Positions 46,901-60,400 of a stretch of 64,000 nt of DNA are shown in pieces (the stretch's first letter is position 1; every line of letters begins with the position of its first letter). The position numbers and the translations under genes are program-made. The DNA comes from Moringa oleifera (lineage: Eukaryota; Streptophyta; Magnoliopsida; Brassicales; Moringaceae). The notes beneath the pieces are model-generated. The model was not told where the DNA came from. It saw nothing but the letters and a program-made list of their open reading frames with translations, and made no database searches. Where the stretch lies: NCBI GenBank assembly GCA_021397835.1, contig JAJFZO010000064.1, positions 62,001-126,000 of the forward strand. The letters run 5' to 3'.

Positions 46901-49900
46901 CAGTTTCAAATCTTTGCGTTGAATTATGAATTTTTTAATTTTTTATACATTATTTAATTATATTTAATAAAAATTATATTTTAATGTTTAAAAATAACTA
47001 ATCAAATTTTAAATTATTAATTTCAATTAAATTAAATTTTAATTAAAAATTTAAATTTAAATTTTTAAATTAAGAATATTATACAATAAATTTAAATTTA
47101 AATTTAAATTTTTTTAAATATATAAAAATATTTAATCTATTACCATAATAAATTTTTAAATTTTTTTTAAAACTAAATTTTTTAAAAAAATTATAACGTT
47201 AAAATATTGAAAAAATCATAAAAAGTATTTTGCGAGTCGAAAATATTCAATTTTTTTAAAAAAATAAACTCAAAATAATATTTAAATTTATTTAAGTTAT
47301 TTTTAACACTTTAATAATAAAAATATTTTTAATTTTTTAAATCAATTTAATATAAAAATCTAATTTGATCTAAACTGATAATTTTTTATTTATTATTTTT
47401 TCAACATTAAGATTCGTTTGATAATATATGATATAGTTTAGAGTTTTATATGAATTTTTGTTCATTATGTTTTGCATATTTTAAATAAATAATAAAAAAT
47501 TATTTTAACAACTATATATGTAATGGTTTTGTTTTATAATTTATTCAAAATATTTTTTATAATATTATTCATTTTCATTTTAATTATTTCAACTCATGAT
47601 ACGTTTTATTTTGACCATTAAATTGTTTTGTTGATTTAGTCACCTCGAGGAAATATCAAAGGCATGGGCTATGCCCCATAAGCTCTTAGGCTAATTCTTT
47701 TGTATTTGATAAAATTATCTGTTAGTTGGTTTTTTAAAAAAAAATCGAACTGCCATTGTGCCTAATTCCAGGTTTAAGTATACCAATTTGAATCAATAAA
47801 CAACCTCAGTGTTACATTTAATGATTGTTTTATATATAAATTTATTGTTTTATTACATCTTTATGATAATTTTTTAGTTTTAAAAATATTTATTAATATT
47901 TAAATTAAAAGTTTGAGTAAAAAAATATAAAATTTTGATATTTATCGATATTATCAATCAAATCTTAAATTTTGAAAAAATAAATTCAAATATATTATTT
48001 TAAATTAAATTAAATTTTATTAAAAAATTAAAAAAACAAAAATATTCTGATTAAAGATATAGTTATACAATGAATTTTGATTTAAAATTATTTTAAAATA
48101 TAAAAAATATTTAATTTATTATAAAAATTAAATTTTTTAGTATCAATAATATTTTATAAAATTTTATAAAAAAATAATTTATAAATTAAAAATTATTCAA
48201 ATTGAAAACATAAATCCAAAAAATAATGTAAAATTTATTTGAACTATTTTTAGGTATTTCGACAGTAAAAACATTTTTAATTTTTCACAATCGTTTAAGT
48301 TGAGGTACAATTCAAATTAACTTGAAATATCGAGAATACGATTTATCATATTTTTAATATTAAAATTTATTTTATAATATAAAATAAATATTATAATTTT
48401 ATATATTATTGATAAATTAATTTTTAAAGTAAATATCCAAACGAAACCCTCATTTTTTAATATTTTTCTCAATTCTATATTCAATTTTTTAATTTAAATC
48501 AATTTGAATCTGATTAAAAAATTAAAAATACTTAAATTAGAGATTTTAATTGATGATTTTTTTTTTACTTGAAGTTTTATATTGATGTAAAGAGATGTTT
48601 AAGCTATCATAAAAAAATTAAAATTTATTGAGTCAAAAATTTTAAAACTTTATAAAAATAATTCTTGAATTTTATTATTCGAATTTGAGAGATAAATTTA
48701 AAATGAAGTGTAAAATTTATTTGAGATATTTTTGAAGTATTATAGTAACGATAATATCATTAATTTTACATAATTAATTAAGTTAAGGTTCAAATTAAAT
48801 TAAATGAAAACTTTAAATGAACAATAAAGAGAATTGAAATTACAAAATTTAAATTGAATTTAAAATTTTTAAAATATTTTTATGTTTATTTTAATTTATA
48901 ATTATATTAAAATTGTAACTTATGGGTTTCAATATTGTAATCCTTGTGGTTAGTATCAGAAGTTTAAAGTAACATCTTGATTAGGTTTAACAAATAATTA
49001 CAACGATAAAACTAATACCTTTTAGAACTATTTACAAAACGATAAAACCGTGCTCTTGTGAATTTTCATAAATCTAATGTGTGACGTGTTGCCCCGACTT
49101 TATGCATTTAGTTTCAAGATTTATCTTAAAAGCTAGATATTCATTATTTTCCAAGTTTTTATAACAAGACAAGAGACGTTTTTGAAAATTAGAAATTTAA
49201 TTTTAACACGATAATGAAATTATGGAAGGTGCATGAACCATTAATTGAGGGTCAACTAAGTGTGGTTTTGACCTCTTGATGATTGGTGAGATAAGGACAT
49301 AATTAGGTGCAAATGGTTTGATCTTATTGAAAAACATGTGCATTAAAAGAGTGATTAATTGGATCCGGTGATTTTAAAAGGATTTGTTCAAGCTAACTTG
49401 TCTTGACCAAATTGGAACGCCTAATTTCATGATTTATTTTAAAGATTTATTTATTTTATATTTTTAGTCACGTGTGCAACTTTTGATTTATTTACAAACA
49501 AAAAATGAAAATGTAGCGAGCAATCCGATAAATGAGTTAGAAATATCTTATCGTATTTGTAGTTATATTCCGGACATATGATTCCGTCACATGCTCCTTA
49601 ATAGGATTGCCCTTTTTTCCCTTTATAATATGGTTTATCAAATATTATTTTTTGTATGCATAGTTTCAACTTTTTAAATATATTTTTCTTATTTTGTTAT
49701 TTTTATTAACTTTTTTCTCTTAATGATTTTCTTTAAATATTTAATGAGATGATTAATGCCAAATTTGGTATCAATCTATATTATATTTATTAATGGATAT
49801 TATATTAGCTTGATTTGATATTTATTTCAAGATCTAGATTTTTATAGATTTATTGTTTTATTTATTTATTTTAATTGTCAAAAGTCTTGAAATTTAATAT

Positions 49901-51049
49901 TAAGATGCTAAACTCATATATTATCATCATGAGTGTTAATTAGATCAAATTCACTTGAAGTTTGATTATTCTACTCGATTTTTTTTTAATTTAGCTTTGA
50001 TCATGGATTTTAAGCTCGTTTTCTTGTGTATGAATGAAAATTAATTTATTTATTGAATATGTACAAAATAAAAACTAAATTTTGATTTCATATTTTACGG
50101 GCATATTAAATTCATAATTATATAAAATTAGTTTACTTTTACATGTTAGAATTATATATTGATTTGTTATCCAAAGTTCTTGTTTTTTTAAATTATTATC
50201 TTTCGTCATAAGCATTCAATTTAATTCATTTTTTTATACTTTTTGTTGTGTAAGATTTACCTTCTTTAATTAATATTGAAATAATTGCTTAATTGTATTT
50301 TAGTTAATTCAATTAGCTTTGAAATAAAATTAATTAAGTTCAAAATAAATTCAAAGTTTAGATCAAATCGACCTTATTAATCTCAAATCCAAATGATTTC
50401 ATAATCAAGTTTTCTTGACGATACCATAATTATATCATATCACATAAAATTTAATAAAATTAACATAAAACTTATTATTTTAAATTAAAAAATATCTATA
50501 TATATCATAATTATAATTTTTTAAAGAAAATAACTGAAATATTTGAAACAATTTTAATTAACAGATAAAAAATTTATATTTTAAAACATCTTAAATTTAT
50601 CGATAATTTTTTTTGATGACTATTAGAAAATTTGAATTACGAACCTAACCCAGAAATCGACATTGATAAACAGATTGAATCCGTAACATTGATATTCATA
50701 TATGACATTAAAGCAAAGAAGGTCCCAATACACATTAAAATTATCTAGTGTGATGTGGACCCATACTTTGCTAATGAAATTAATACACACTAAATGAGAC
50801 TCGTCATTAAATAAAAAATATATGTTTTCCAACTTATCAACTTTTACTAATTAAGGAAGTGAAGTAATTATTATCATTTTATATTAAATCAATAAAAGAT
50901 AAAAAAATTATTCTATAAATTTGTAATTATATGATATATTTGTTTATAAATTTATATTTAAAATAATTAAAAAGTCAAAATTAAATATGAAAATATAAAA
51001 CATGTAAGAAATGAACCTAGGTTGTCCTGAGTAGACTTTTGGACCAATG
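46901..51049. other. AT-rich intergenic DNA, nothing recognised
   Basis: More than 4 kb of very AT-rich DNA, especially 46930-48900, with AAATTT-type palindromic runs (for example 47040-47112). Such sequence can act as matrix attachment DNA, but no gene, RNA or transposon terminus is supported. Confidence 0.5.
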
Positions 51050-51411
51050 AGCAGCAATTGGCGTTTTATCTAGCAGTCCTTTCGCCTGTCCTTCTCCTGC
51101 TGACGAAACGACACCGCTGTTCCTAGGCATTTTTCACTTTTTCAGCTCGCGGAGACACGCGGTGGAAGCTGATTGGTCCAACTAAGTCCTAGCTGTGTTC
51201 AAAACTGGGCACTTTCCTTCCAGTTTCTACTGGGTCGAAGAATCCTAAATCGTTCCCCTTTCACATCTCAGCCTCTCTCATTCAAAAAGCTTGACTCCAA
51301 CAACGATAACAAGAGGTCCCTTCAGTTCGTGTATCTGACCCTCTCAGCTTTCTGTGTTTCTTCACATATAAGCTCATAAGAGGTCTCCCTGTGGATTCAG
51401 TCCTCGCTCTC
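51050..51411 (+). promoter_or_regulatory. CAMTA promoter and 5' UTR, with a CGCG box
   Basis: A GC-richer island upstream of the CAMTA start. ACGCGG at 51157-51162 fits the vCGCGb motif that CAMTA proteins themselves bind. A CCAAT box in reverse (ATTGG) lies at about 51172-51176. The transcription start is not determined. Confidence 0.45.
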
Positions 51412-54400
51412 ATGGCAGATCGTGCCTCGTATGGCTTGGGCCATCGATTAGGTTAGTGTTCCGTGTCTCTTTCATATACTCTTCTTCCCTATTTAATTTA
51501 TAATTGAACTTCCGTGATTAACAATTTTTTAGATCTGGAACGCGTTATCAACGCGAAATTTCCTGTTGATCTTTCCATTGTTTGGTTCCTATTTAGTGTT
51601 ATTAGTTTCCTTGGAAAATAAAATCAGTTTAGGCAATTCTGAAACGGAGGCAAGTAACATCATCAACAAATTCTCGTGTAAATGAAGGATGTTTAATATC
51701 TATTTTGTTTCTTGACATGCAGGGCTTTTCTACTTTAATTTTAGCAATTTCACTTTGGCATGTGACCGATAACAATAGGCTTGACGATCTTTTTCTTGTA
51801 TTCAAAAATTATTGTGGTTGATCAAATTGAAAGGTGCTGAATCCTTTCAGAGTAAATTGGAAAAAAGAAAAACCCTTATTTAGTTGGATCAACCCTGCTG
51901 AAGACTCAATAGTGGAACCCATCTAATTAATCCAGGAGATGTCTAAAATGTCGCAGGATGATTTTTTTTTTTTTTTGTCTTCTAAGTTATCTGTGGTTCT
52001 TCAACTCTGAAAGATGTTCATCACCTGCCATTGGATTCCTATTCAAATCAGTGATCTTTCTAGTTTGCTCCTCATAATTCTATGAAGCCAAGGGAGCTAA
52101 CCATGCTCCCGGGTCATCAAAGGTGTTCCCTCCTCTCCTAATTTATGTTATACTGGTTGCCCTTAATAAAAAGATTAAATTGCACTTAATTCTCTTTTGA
52201 TGTCTTCCAATTATCCTAGTTGAAGTCAATCTCATTTGGAAATTGCTTGGCCGGATCTTATCTATCTCTCTCTCAGTCTCTCAAAATATAGTTTTTGCTA
52301 TTCTAGAAATGGCTCTGGTGATATATAAGGTCATTTGAGAAGTTCATCCACATTATGACACGATGTGCTCCTTTATGACATTATTTTGATGATGCCCTTT
52401 TGATTCTCAACTTTGAGTTGCCAAGTTATTGTCTCCTCTTGACCTATTACAATTTACAAGTATGTGAGTGAAACTTCATTGAAGATTACAAAGTCAAATA
52501 TGCTTTTGGTAGAGTCTTTCCCTTTCTCTGAGTGTGTGTGTGAACAGACGCATATGATTTCTGAACTTCTCGATTTTATCAATCTTGTGGTAATGGGTTT
52601 ACAGATGTTGTAACAAATTTGTTCCTTATAATGTTATGTTTTCTATGATGCAGATATTGACCAATTACTATTAGAAGCCCAGCATAGGTGGCTGAGGCCT
52701 GCTGAAATTTGTGAAATTCTTCGCAATTATCAGAAGTTTCAGATTACATCAGAGCCCCCAAGCAGACCACCAAGTATGATCATTGCATGTGCCACATGAG
52801 TATTACATTTCACTCATTACTATGCTCATACTACACTGTCAGATAACAAGTAAAGTCCAGTATGTCACAGTTAAAGTGAATTTATAAGAGGCATGCTGGA
52901 ATAATGAAACTGGCACATTTTTTGTCATTGTTTTCAGTTATCTTGTATTCTGGTATATCAAGCGACTGAGTTTGAATTTTTCTTAATGGCAGTTATCTTT
53001 TTCTCGTCTTTATTTACTTTATTTATGTTCCTGTGAACTGTATGCTGTGTTGATCTGGAGACTGAAACATGCATGCACTGTCTTTGAAGTGCATTAAACT
53101 TGATTTAGATGTTTGATTATGAAAATTATTTTGTTAGACTTTTTATTAGCACTGAAATTTATTGACTGCCGATTCAATTTTATATGTTTACCTTCCAAAC
53201 AACATTGTAGTTTGACATGAATTCCACCATTTTAGGTGGTTCGCTCTTTCTTTTTGATCGAAAGGTATTGAGATACTTTAGGAAGGATGGCCATAGTTGG
53301 AGGAAGAAAAAAGATGGGAAGACTGTGAAAGAAGCTCATGAGAAGTTGAAGGTAAGCATAGCAAACGCATAAGCTTGCTTGTATCTTGAGTTTTGTGCAT
53401 CTGTGACATTTTTGCTTATTCTAATGTGCAGTTATATGAAACATTATTTTACAACTTGAGATTTGTTTATGAAAGAAACAACTATTGATAGTGTTCTAAA
53501 ACATATTTTTGAAGGTTTGGAACTAATGTATCCTTTGAGCATTTTTAGGTTGGAAGTGTCGACGTGTTACATTGCTACTATGCACATGGAGAAGAAAATG
53601 AAAACTTTCAAAGGCGCAGCTACTGGATGCTTGAACCGTAAGTATGAGTTTATGTATCGATTACTGTTTATTTATTATTGGCCTTTTTTCTTTTGGTGAC
53701 TAATATAATTTAGATAGTTAATGCTTCAGAACTTGGACAGCTGTTAAGACTGTGGAAATGTTCTTTAATGCCATCGTATGTAGTCAAACTTGTGAAAAGT
53801 TTTTTTTATTGTCTTAGAAATATATCATATTTTTGGCCTTCCTAGAGTCATTTGTTGTTTTATGACCTCCCATAGAAACCTGAGCTGGGGTGCCTCTTAA
53901 GGCAATGTTTGTCACTCTCCCAAATTTGGGATATTAGATTTATTGGGCTTGGGCTTCTCAACATACCATCAGGTCTTGTGTCCTGTTGATTAGATGCAGC
54001 ATTTGAAGTGGCCTTTGGTGATTTTTAAGTCGGGCAGAAAGTTAGTGGTGAAATTTCTACACCTGTGTGTCAAATTTCTATTTAACATCTCTTATGGTGC
54101 TCACTGGCTCTGGCCCATTTTTTAAAAAAGTAGAATTTCATCTTCAATCTGATTGTCTGAAAGGCTTAGTTACCACATGAAGAAAGCTGTTGCTCATGCT
54201 ACATGAGTCTATTGGGAGCTAAAATCATCCTGAAAACTTTAGAAGGATTTCATCTATTGTTTCTAGGCATATATCAATTGTGTACTTTGTTGATGTTACA
54301 TCATTTAGTCATATAGGTTGAGAATAAAAGGGAAATAATCTATGTCATGAAAATATCATCATCTCATTTTTGAATGCCATTTACATGGGTGGAATCTCCG

Positions 54401-57400
54401 TATACCATAATTATATGTACACGGTGCTCGGTTATTTGAATTGATTATCTAATTTCGGTTACAAAAAATTATTAGGCCAATAGGCGACTGCCAGAGCTGA
54501 AAACTTGTAAAGTTGAGGATTTTCATTTTAGAAAAGGTAATGTGTAGCTTTTCATATAGTGAATTAAAACTGCATTTGAGAAGGTTCTTTGGCACAAATG
54601 CTCACGTTGCCGTTTAAGAGGGCATGCGGATGTGCATTCTCTTACTTTCTTCATGGGAAGTTGATGTCGTGATGAGAAATAAATGGAAGTTAAGTTGATG
54701 AGCAAATAAAAGCCACTATGAAGAATAGGAACTTAGGACTGAGTCTGGTGAAAGTGGGGAATTCCTTGTCATTATCAACCAAGTGCCTGCTATGAGTATT
54801 ATATATAGTGGTCGCTCTGGGACTTTTCTTCTAGCAGCAAGATTTGGGCAGTAGTTGTTTTTAATGATGTAGAAGTCCTTTTTCACTGGATCGGCATACA
54901 CGAATATATTTGTTTAAGCATTTACATTATCACATTTTAATTGCATGGAAATTAGGAAATGGATGTTGTTAATAGACATTAACTAAGTAGGTTGGCATTT
55001 GCGGTGCCTTAAGAATTTGTGCTTCTTATCTTTCTAAAGGAAGGAAAAATAACTCATAAAGAGCATTAGAATGGGTACAAATGCAGTTGATTAAATGCAG
55101 AGAAATGAAAAAACTATTGGAAGACATCAATGCTCCTAAGGAAGTGGTTGTGAAGTTTATGGAGGGAAAAATAGGTGCTGGAGGTGATTTTAAGTGTTTT
55201 TGGACCATAGTGGATCAACTTCGAAGTTGGGGAAGCTCCTTATATAATATGGGTGCTTAGGAATGGATAAGAAAGGTTGGAATGACTTCTTTACTCACTT
55301 ATGTTTTAGCATGGTGTGAAGCTTTTTATTTTTGGTTTGGTCTTTGGTTTTGGGATGATTCCTTGACAGTTCAAATCCCGAATCTTTTTGATATAGCGAG
55401 GAACAAGGATTCTCTACGAAGCGCTTGCATTAAATTTGAACAATGAGGTGTTGGGTCAATATGTTCCCTCTTTTTGTCACATGCAAGATTTGGAGAGTAA
55501 TGGAGTTCTGGTTTTGAGAAGTTGTACGATGGGAGAGGCAGAGATAAAGTGTAATATAGGCTAAGGGGGATGCTTCTTTTGAAGTTCCCTACTATAGGGC
55601 TGTCAAGAAGAAAGTGCTGTGGAGGGTAGATTAGATGTTCCTTCCACGATGGTTCTTTTTGCTTGGAAGCTACATGGCAAAGAATGTTGAGTTTAGATTC
55701 TTTAAGGGAGGGGCTTGAATTGATGTCTTATACACAAGGAGGTCGAGAGAATTGAACATATTCTTCTTTGATTCCTTTGGATGAGGCTACTTTTGCACAT
55801 AGCTCTCTCAGATATGGGAGTCTCTTGGATTGGTTTGGGATACATACCTCTAAAGAGCTTTTCTTCTTATTGTTTTTCAATTCTTCTAAGCCATGTGTCT
55901 AAAGATTTGCAACGAGGTTATTAGTATAGTTTCTTTATCTATGTTTTGAATTTTCTTCAACAAAAGGAAAAGAAGCACTCTTGAGGGTGGGAAGGATTCT
56001 TTTGTTGTGGTCAAGGACGGTTGGCTGAATCTATATTTCTGGTTCAATAATTATTGTCTTTTGAAGATTGTGAGGAGCTTATAGGCTTCTTGAGCTTTTA
56101 ATGGTGGGGAGAGTTTTTTTGTTGTGGTCAACGAGGTGGCTGAATCTCTTAAATTTCTGGTTGAATAATTATATTCTTTTGCATACCATGAGGAACTTAT
56201 GGGCTCCCTGGAACTTTTGTCTTGTACATGGCTATACCTTTGTAGTTCTTGTGGGATTCCCTTGTTGCTCTTTTGAAATCTGTTATTGTCAAAAATTGAT
56301 TCCCGAATGAAAATATGAAACTATGGAATTACCATGACATGTTTTAGTCTATGGACGTATTCTGTTTTTGGGGTTGATAAATTTGTCAAATGTTGCAGGG
56401 ATTTGATGCACATTGTTTTTGTTCACTACTTGGAAGTTAAGGTATTCTTCTTCTTCTTCTTCTTATGATTCTCAATTTCTGAGGATGGCTTAATGGTGTT
56501 TTCTGTACCAAATATTTTATTGTTGATATGCTTACCTCCTTTTAAGTTTGGCATGTAAGAAAGGAAAAACATGTGTAACAATTATACTAGAAATTAATTT
56601 TCTTGCAGGCATTTGATTTACAGCAAAAGTGCATGTGGGAATGATTTAGTTTACTCATGATGCATTTTCTTATTAAGGATGCAGGATGGGATTGAGGAAA
56701 CTATTTTTTGATCAGTGAAAGTTTTATTTACAAAAGCTCCAGTGATGTGCCACCCTAGGACAAGTATAGCAAGTTACAAGAGAAGAATTCCAGAAAATCT
56801 ACAAATTCCTCTTCATTTAGGAAACAGCTTTCCCTTACAGAGCAAGGGGAAGAACAAAGCTGTGATTCTGTTACATTAATTACTGAACAGTGACCTTTTG
56901 GGGAGAATCGTTACTGTCATTCCTTTGCATTTAAACCTTGGCCCTAATTACTGTTCTATCATTCTATCTGTTTACTCTGTTGTCAAATAAGTTGTTCTTC
57001 ATGAAGAATGCACTATTGTTTTGTTTGATGCCACTATCCCTGGTGCTCATGTTAGGTTCATTTACCCTATTTTCTGGATAATTTTATTAATAAGCTCTGA
57101 AGTTATATTAAATTTTATGATCATTTGGTAGTTGTATATTTAGTTGTGAATAGTGCATCAAAATATATATTAGTATGATATGAGAATGTGGAGTCATATC
57201 TTCACAAACATGGGGGCATCTTGATCATAAGTTTTTAGAATAAAATATCACTTCTGCTACTCTTCTTACCTGGATCTGTGACACCTACTTCCATGACATC
57301 AAAACCATGGTCAAGGTGACAACAGAAATAAATTTTCAAGAAACTTTAGTCTCAACACCACTTTATTGAGTTTATTGACGCGGATATTTCATGTAGCATA

Positions 57401-60400
57401 AGAATCAGACAGGTTAATTTGTTTCTTGTTCAGAGGTGTTATTTTATTCCTCCCTTCTGTTCAAGGGATAGCTTTCATAACATTACAAGGTTATATATTC
57501 ACAGGAATTTCTGAATTACTCTCTCTCTCTCTGTAATAAATTTTATGAGATCCATGTCTTTTCAAAGTCTTGTATCATAAGATTACATGTATCTTAGTTC
57601 ATTTAGTAAATGTTTGTATCTTATGTATGCTGTTTGTTGTTTGTTTTTCAATGTGCTAATATGTGGTATTTGGCATCGGCAGGGTAATAGAACAAATATT
57701 GGAGGCATCAAAGAACCTAATATAGTTTTAGCTAATTTTCAAGAGGGCAGCCCTTCGAGAAATACTGATTCAACAAGCCCAACTAGCACTTTAACATCAT
57801 TATGTGAAGATGCTGATTCTGGTAATTTTTCCTTCTGATTTTTGTTCATGTCAGCAATCTTTTGGTTGGGCACTTATTTTGACTGAAATAGTAAATTCCC
57901 TATGGGTTCAATGATTTTAGGGTGAATTATAAAGCTTCTTGCAAGTTGAGGCGAAAATTATAGTTGTTTTGTTTTGTTTTTTTTTTTTAAAGAACTGTGC
58001 TTGCATCCCTGAAGTATGATGAAAGTTGTATGTTGTCTCAGAAAATCAAATGATGCTAGTGTAGTTACATAGACAAATAGTTTTAAATTTGCATGGATGT
58101 TTTCATCACGATCTCTTGTAGGTGGACAAAACTGATATAATAACAGACCAAACCATATATATCTTCTGTTTAAACCAGTTTTACCACGGTGTTTGGGTTT
58201 TGGATGATAGATTAATTTCCATTATATTTCAGGGATGCAAGCGTAAGCTCTAAAAATCGAGGAACTTAACTTTAATTTTCACATAATTTAAGGGAGTTTT
58301 GTGATTTTGTACTGATTTATTGAGGTGTGGCTATGAATGCAAGATATGGCTTTGATAAACTTCAGCAACTCTTTTTATATGAATATCATTTCCCACCTCA
58401 ACTTATATGAGATTTGATGCAGAAGATAGTCACCAAGCAAGTTCTGGTTTGCATGCTTTTCCTGAATCACCACAAGTAGGAAATGCTCAGATTATGGACA
58501 AGAGGGATTTTGGCCTCTTGAATTCCTATTTTATGCATTCCTCCCCTGGTAACCCTCCTTTCTATCATTGCCTTTTTGATGTACTTTTTTAATTACTTCG
58601 TACCCTTCTTGTGTTAATGTCATTTTGATGACTTCTGTATGATCTTGCGTAAAATCTGACTGTATCATTGACATGTTTCCTAGGAACTTCTGAAGGTTGG
58701 ACATCTGGTCCTAGTATAGATCATGTCTCCAATGTTCATGGGATTATTCCTAGAGAAAATGGGCCCCAAGGAGCAGTTGATTTGGCAACCTGGGAAGGTT
58801 TCTTTGGACATTCTATGGCTGGGAATCATAATGTACCTTCTCATGCCCTGATAAATTCCTCACAGGCTGCTACTGGTGGAATTATGCTTGAGCAAGACAA
58901 TACAATTAAAGGCAAGGCATTAGCTGATCAAAGCACTCTCAAAGATGAGTTTGGGAATCCTTTGCAAATCCAAGCAAATTGGCAGGTATGCATGATGGTT
59001 TTCTTTTTCTATTGTTTGCATAGCATTAATTGGCTGGAATTTCTTTTCAGAATTGGCTAGGTCTAGCCATCAGCACTGACAAAAGCATTACTGTTTTCTG
59101 TTTAGTCTGCTTCTTTTCATGGATTATAGGATCTGCTGATTTGAAGTCTATTAAGCTTTACCATAATAACACCAAGTGATGTATCTATGATAGAGTTATT
59201 TTCTGACTAGTCAAAGCAGTTTTTTGAACTTCACTAGTATTTAAATCTATTTTTTTGAAACTGGACTGGACCAGCTGATCTGTTAACCAAATCCTCAATC
59301 GGTCCGGTCCGAGCTAAATGTCTTGATTTCGGTCAAGAATCAATCAAAAGATGGATTGAACTGGTGAACTTGTGAACCGGCAAGCTGCTTCAATTAAAAT
59401 CAAACTGAACCTGTTTGAATTTCTTTAAAAATGCCTTTTCTTTTTCTCCTAAAAACAATGTAGTTTTGACAAAACAAAACTGTTGTCTAAAGAAAGCTCA
59501 AACATTTTCTGTCAAAATGATGTCGTTTTGAAGAAAAGTTTGAAGAAAAAAAACCTTTCGATCTAAACTATGTCGATTGAGACAGAAAAATTCAAAAAAA
59601 AAAAAAAAAGAAAAAGAAAAAGAGAAAGAGCTTCCTCTAATCTCTTGATATTTTTAAATTAATTTTTATCTTCATTTTTATGTTATTTATCATTGTACTG
59701 CATATTAAAACATTATATATTATGGTAATTGTCGGTAACTACTGTGCAATATATTTAGTTTTGAAAAATAAAGTATTTGGAAAAATTTATCAAAATCTAT
59801 TTGATTTATCACTTTGCTTGTTATATAAAATATATTTTTTGTTGAATTGACATTGAGATTAGTGAAATATTAGTTCATTTTTCATGTTTATGAATTTCTA
59901 TTTAATAGTTTCATAAATTTTATATTATTAAATTTTTATTTTTATTTTCAAATATTTATGTATTTAAAAAATACAATTGATGATTTATTATGTCAGCATT
60001 GTTTGACCAACCCGGTCCAATCTCTGACCCTTAAATCTCTCTTTTAGTCAGTTCATTTTTTGGTTCAGTTTTCAAAACATTGATTTGAACATTTTTCAAA
60101 TCATTGTAACTGATTTCTAGTTGTCTATACGTTAAGCCAGGTAATAAGGGATAAAAACCTGTAAATGTGACCTATTGTGTACACAATAAAATTAAAATTC
60201 TATTGGATGTTTGAAGATCCAAACTTGATATTTTTATTTACTTTGGAGTTATAAAAATATGCATTTGGGCCATTTCCATAGTTGGATAATGTTACAGCTT
60301 TGAGTTCATAGTATCAACCAGTGTAGTCAAAGGTACAAAACATAGTCAACACAGAAGGTTCCTGCATTGCCTGAAGGTGTGAAGTGCAGGAAGGCTGTTT

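Noticed and set aside
56101..56310. 69-residue plus-strand frame in CAMTA intron 4
   Set aside because: It is part of the degenerate, internally duplicated LINE remnant, and the CAMTA frame skips it by splicing.
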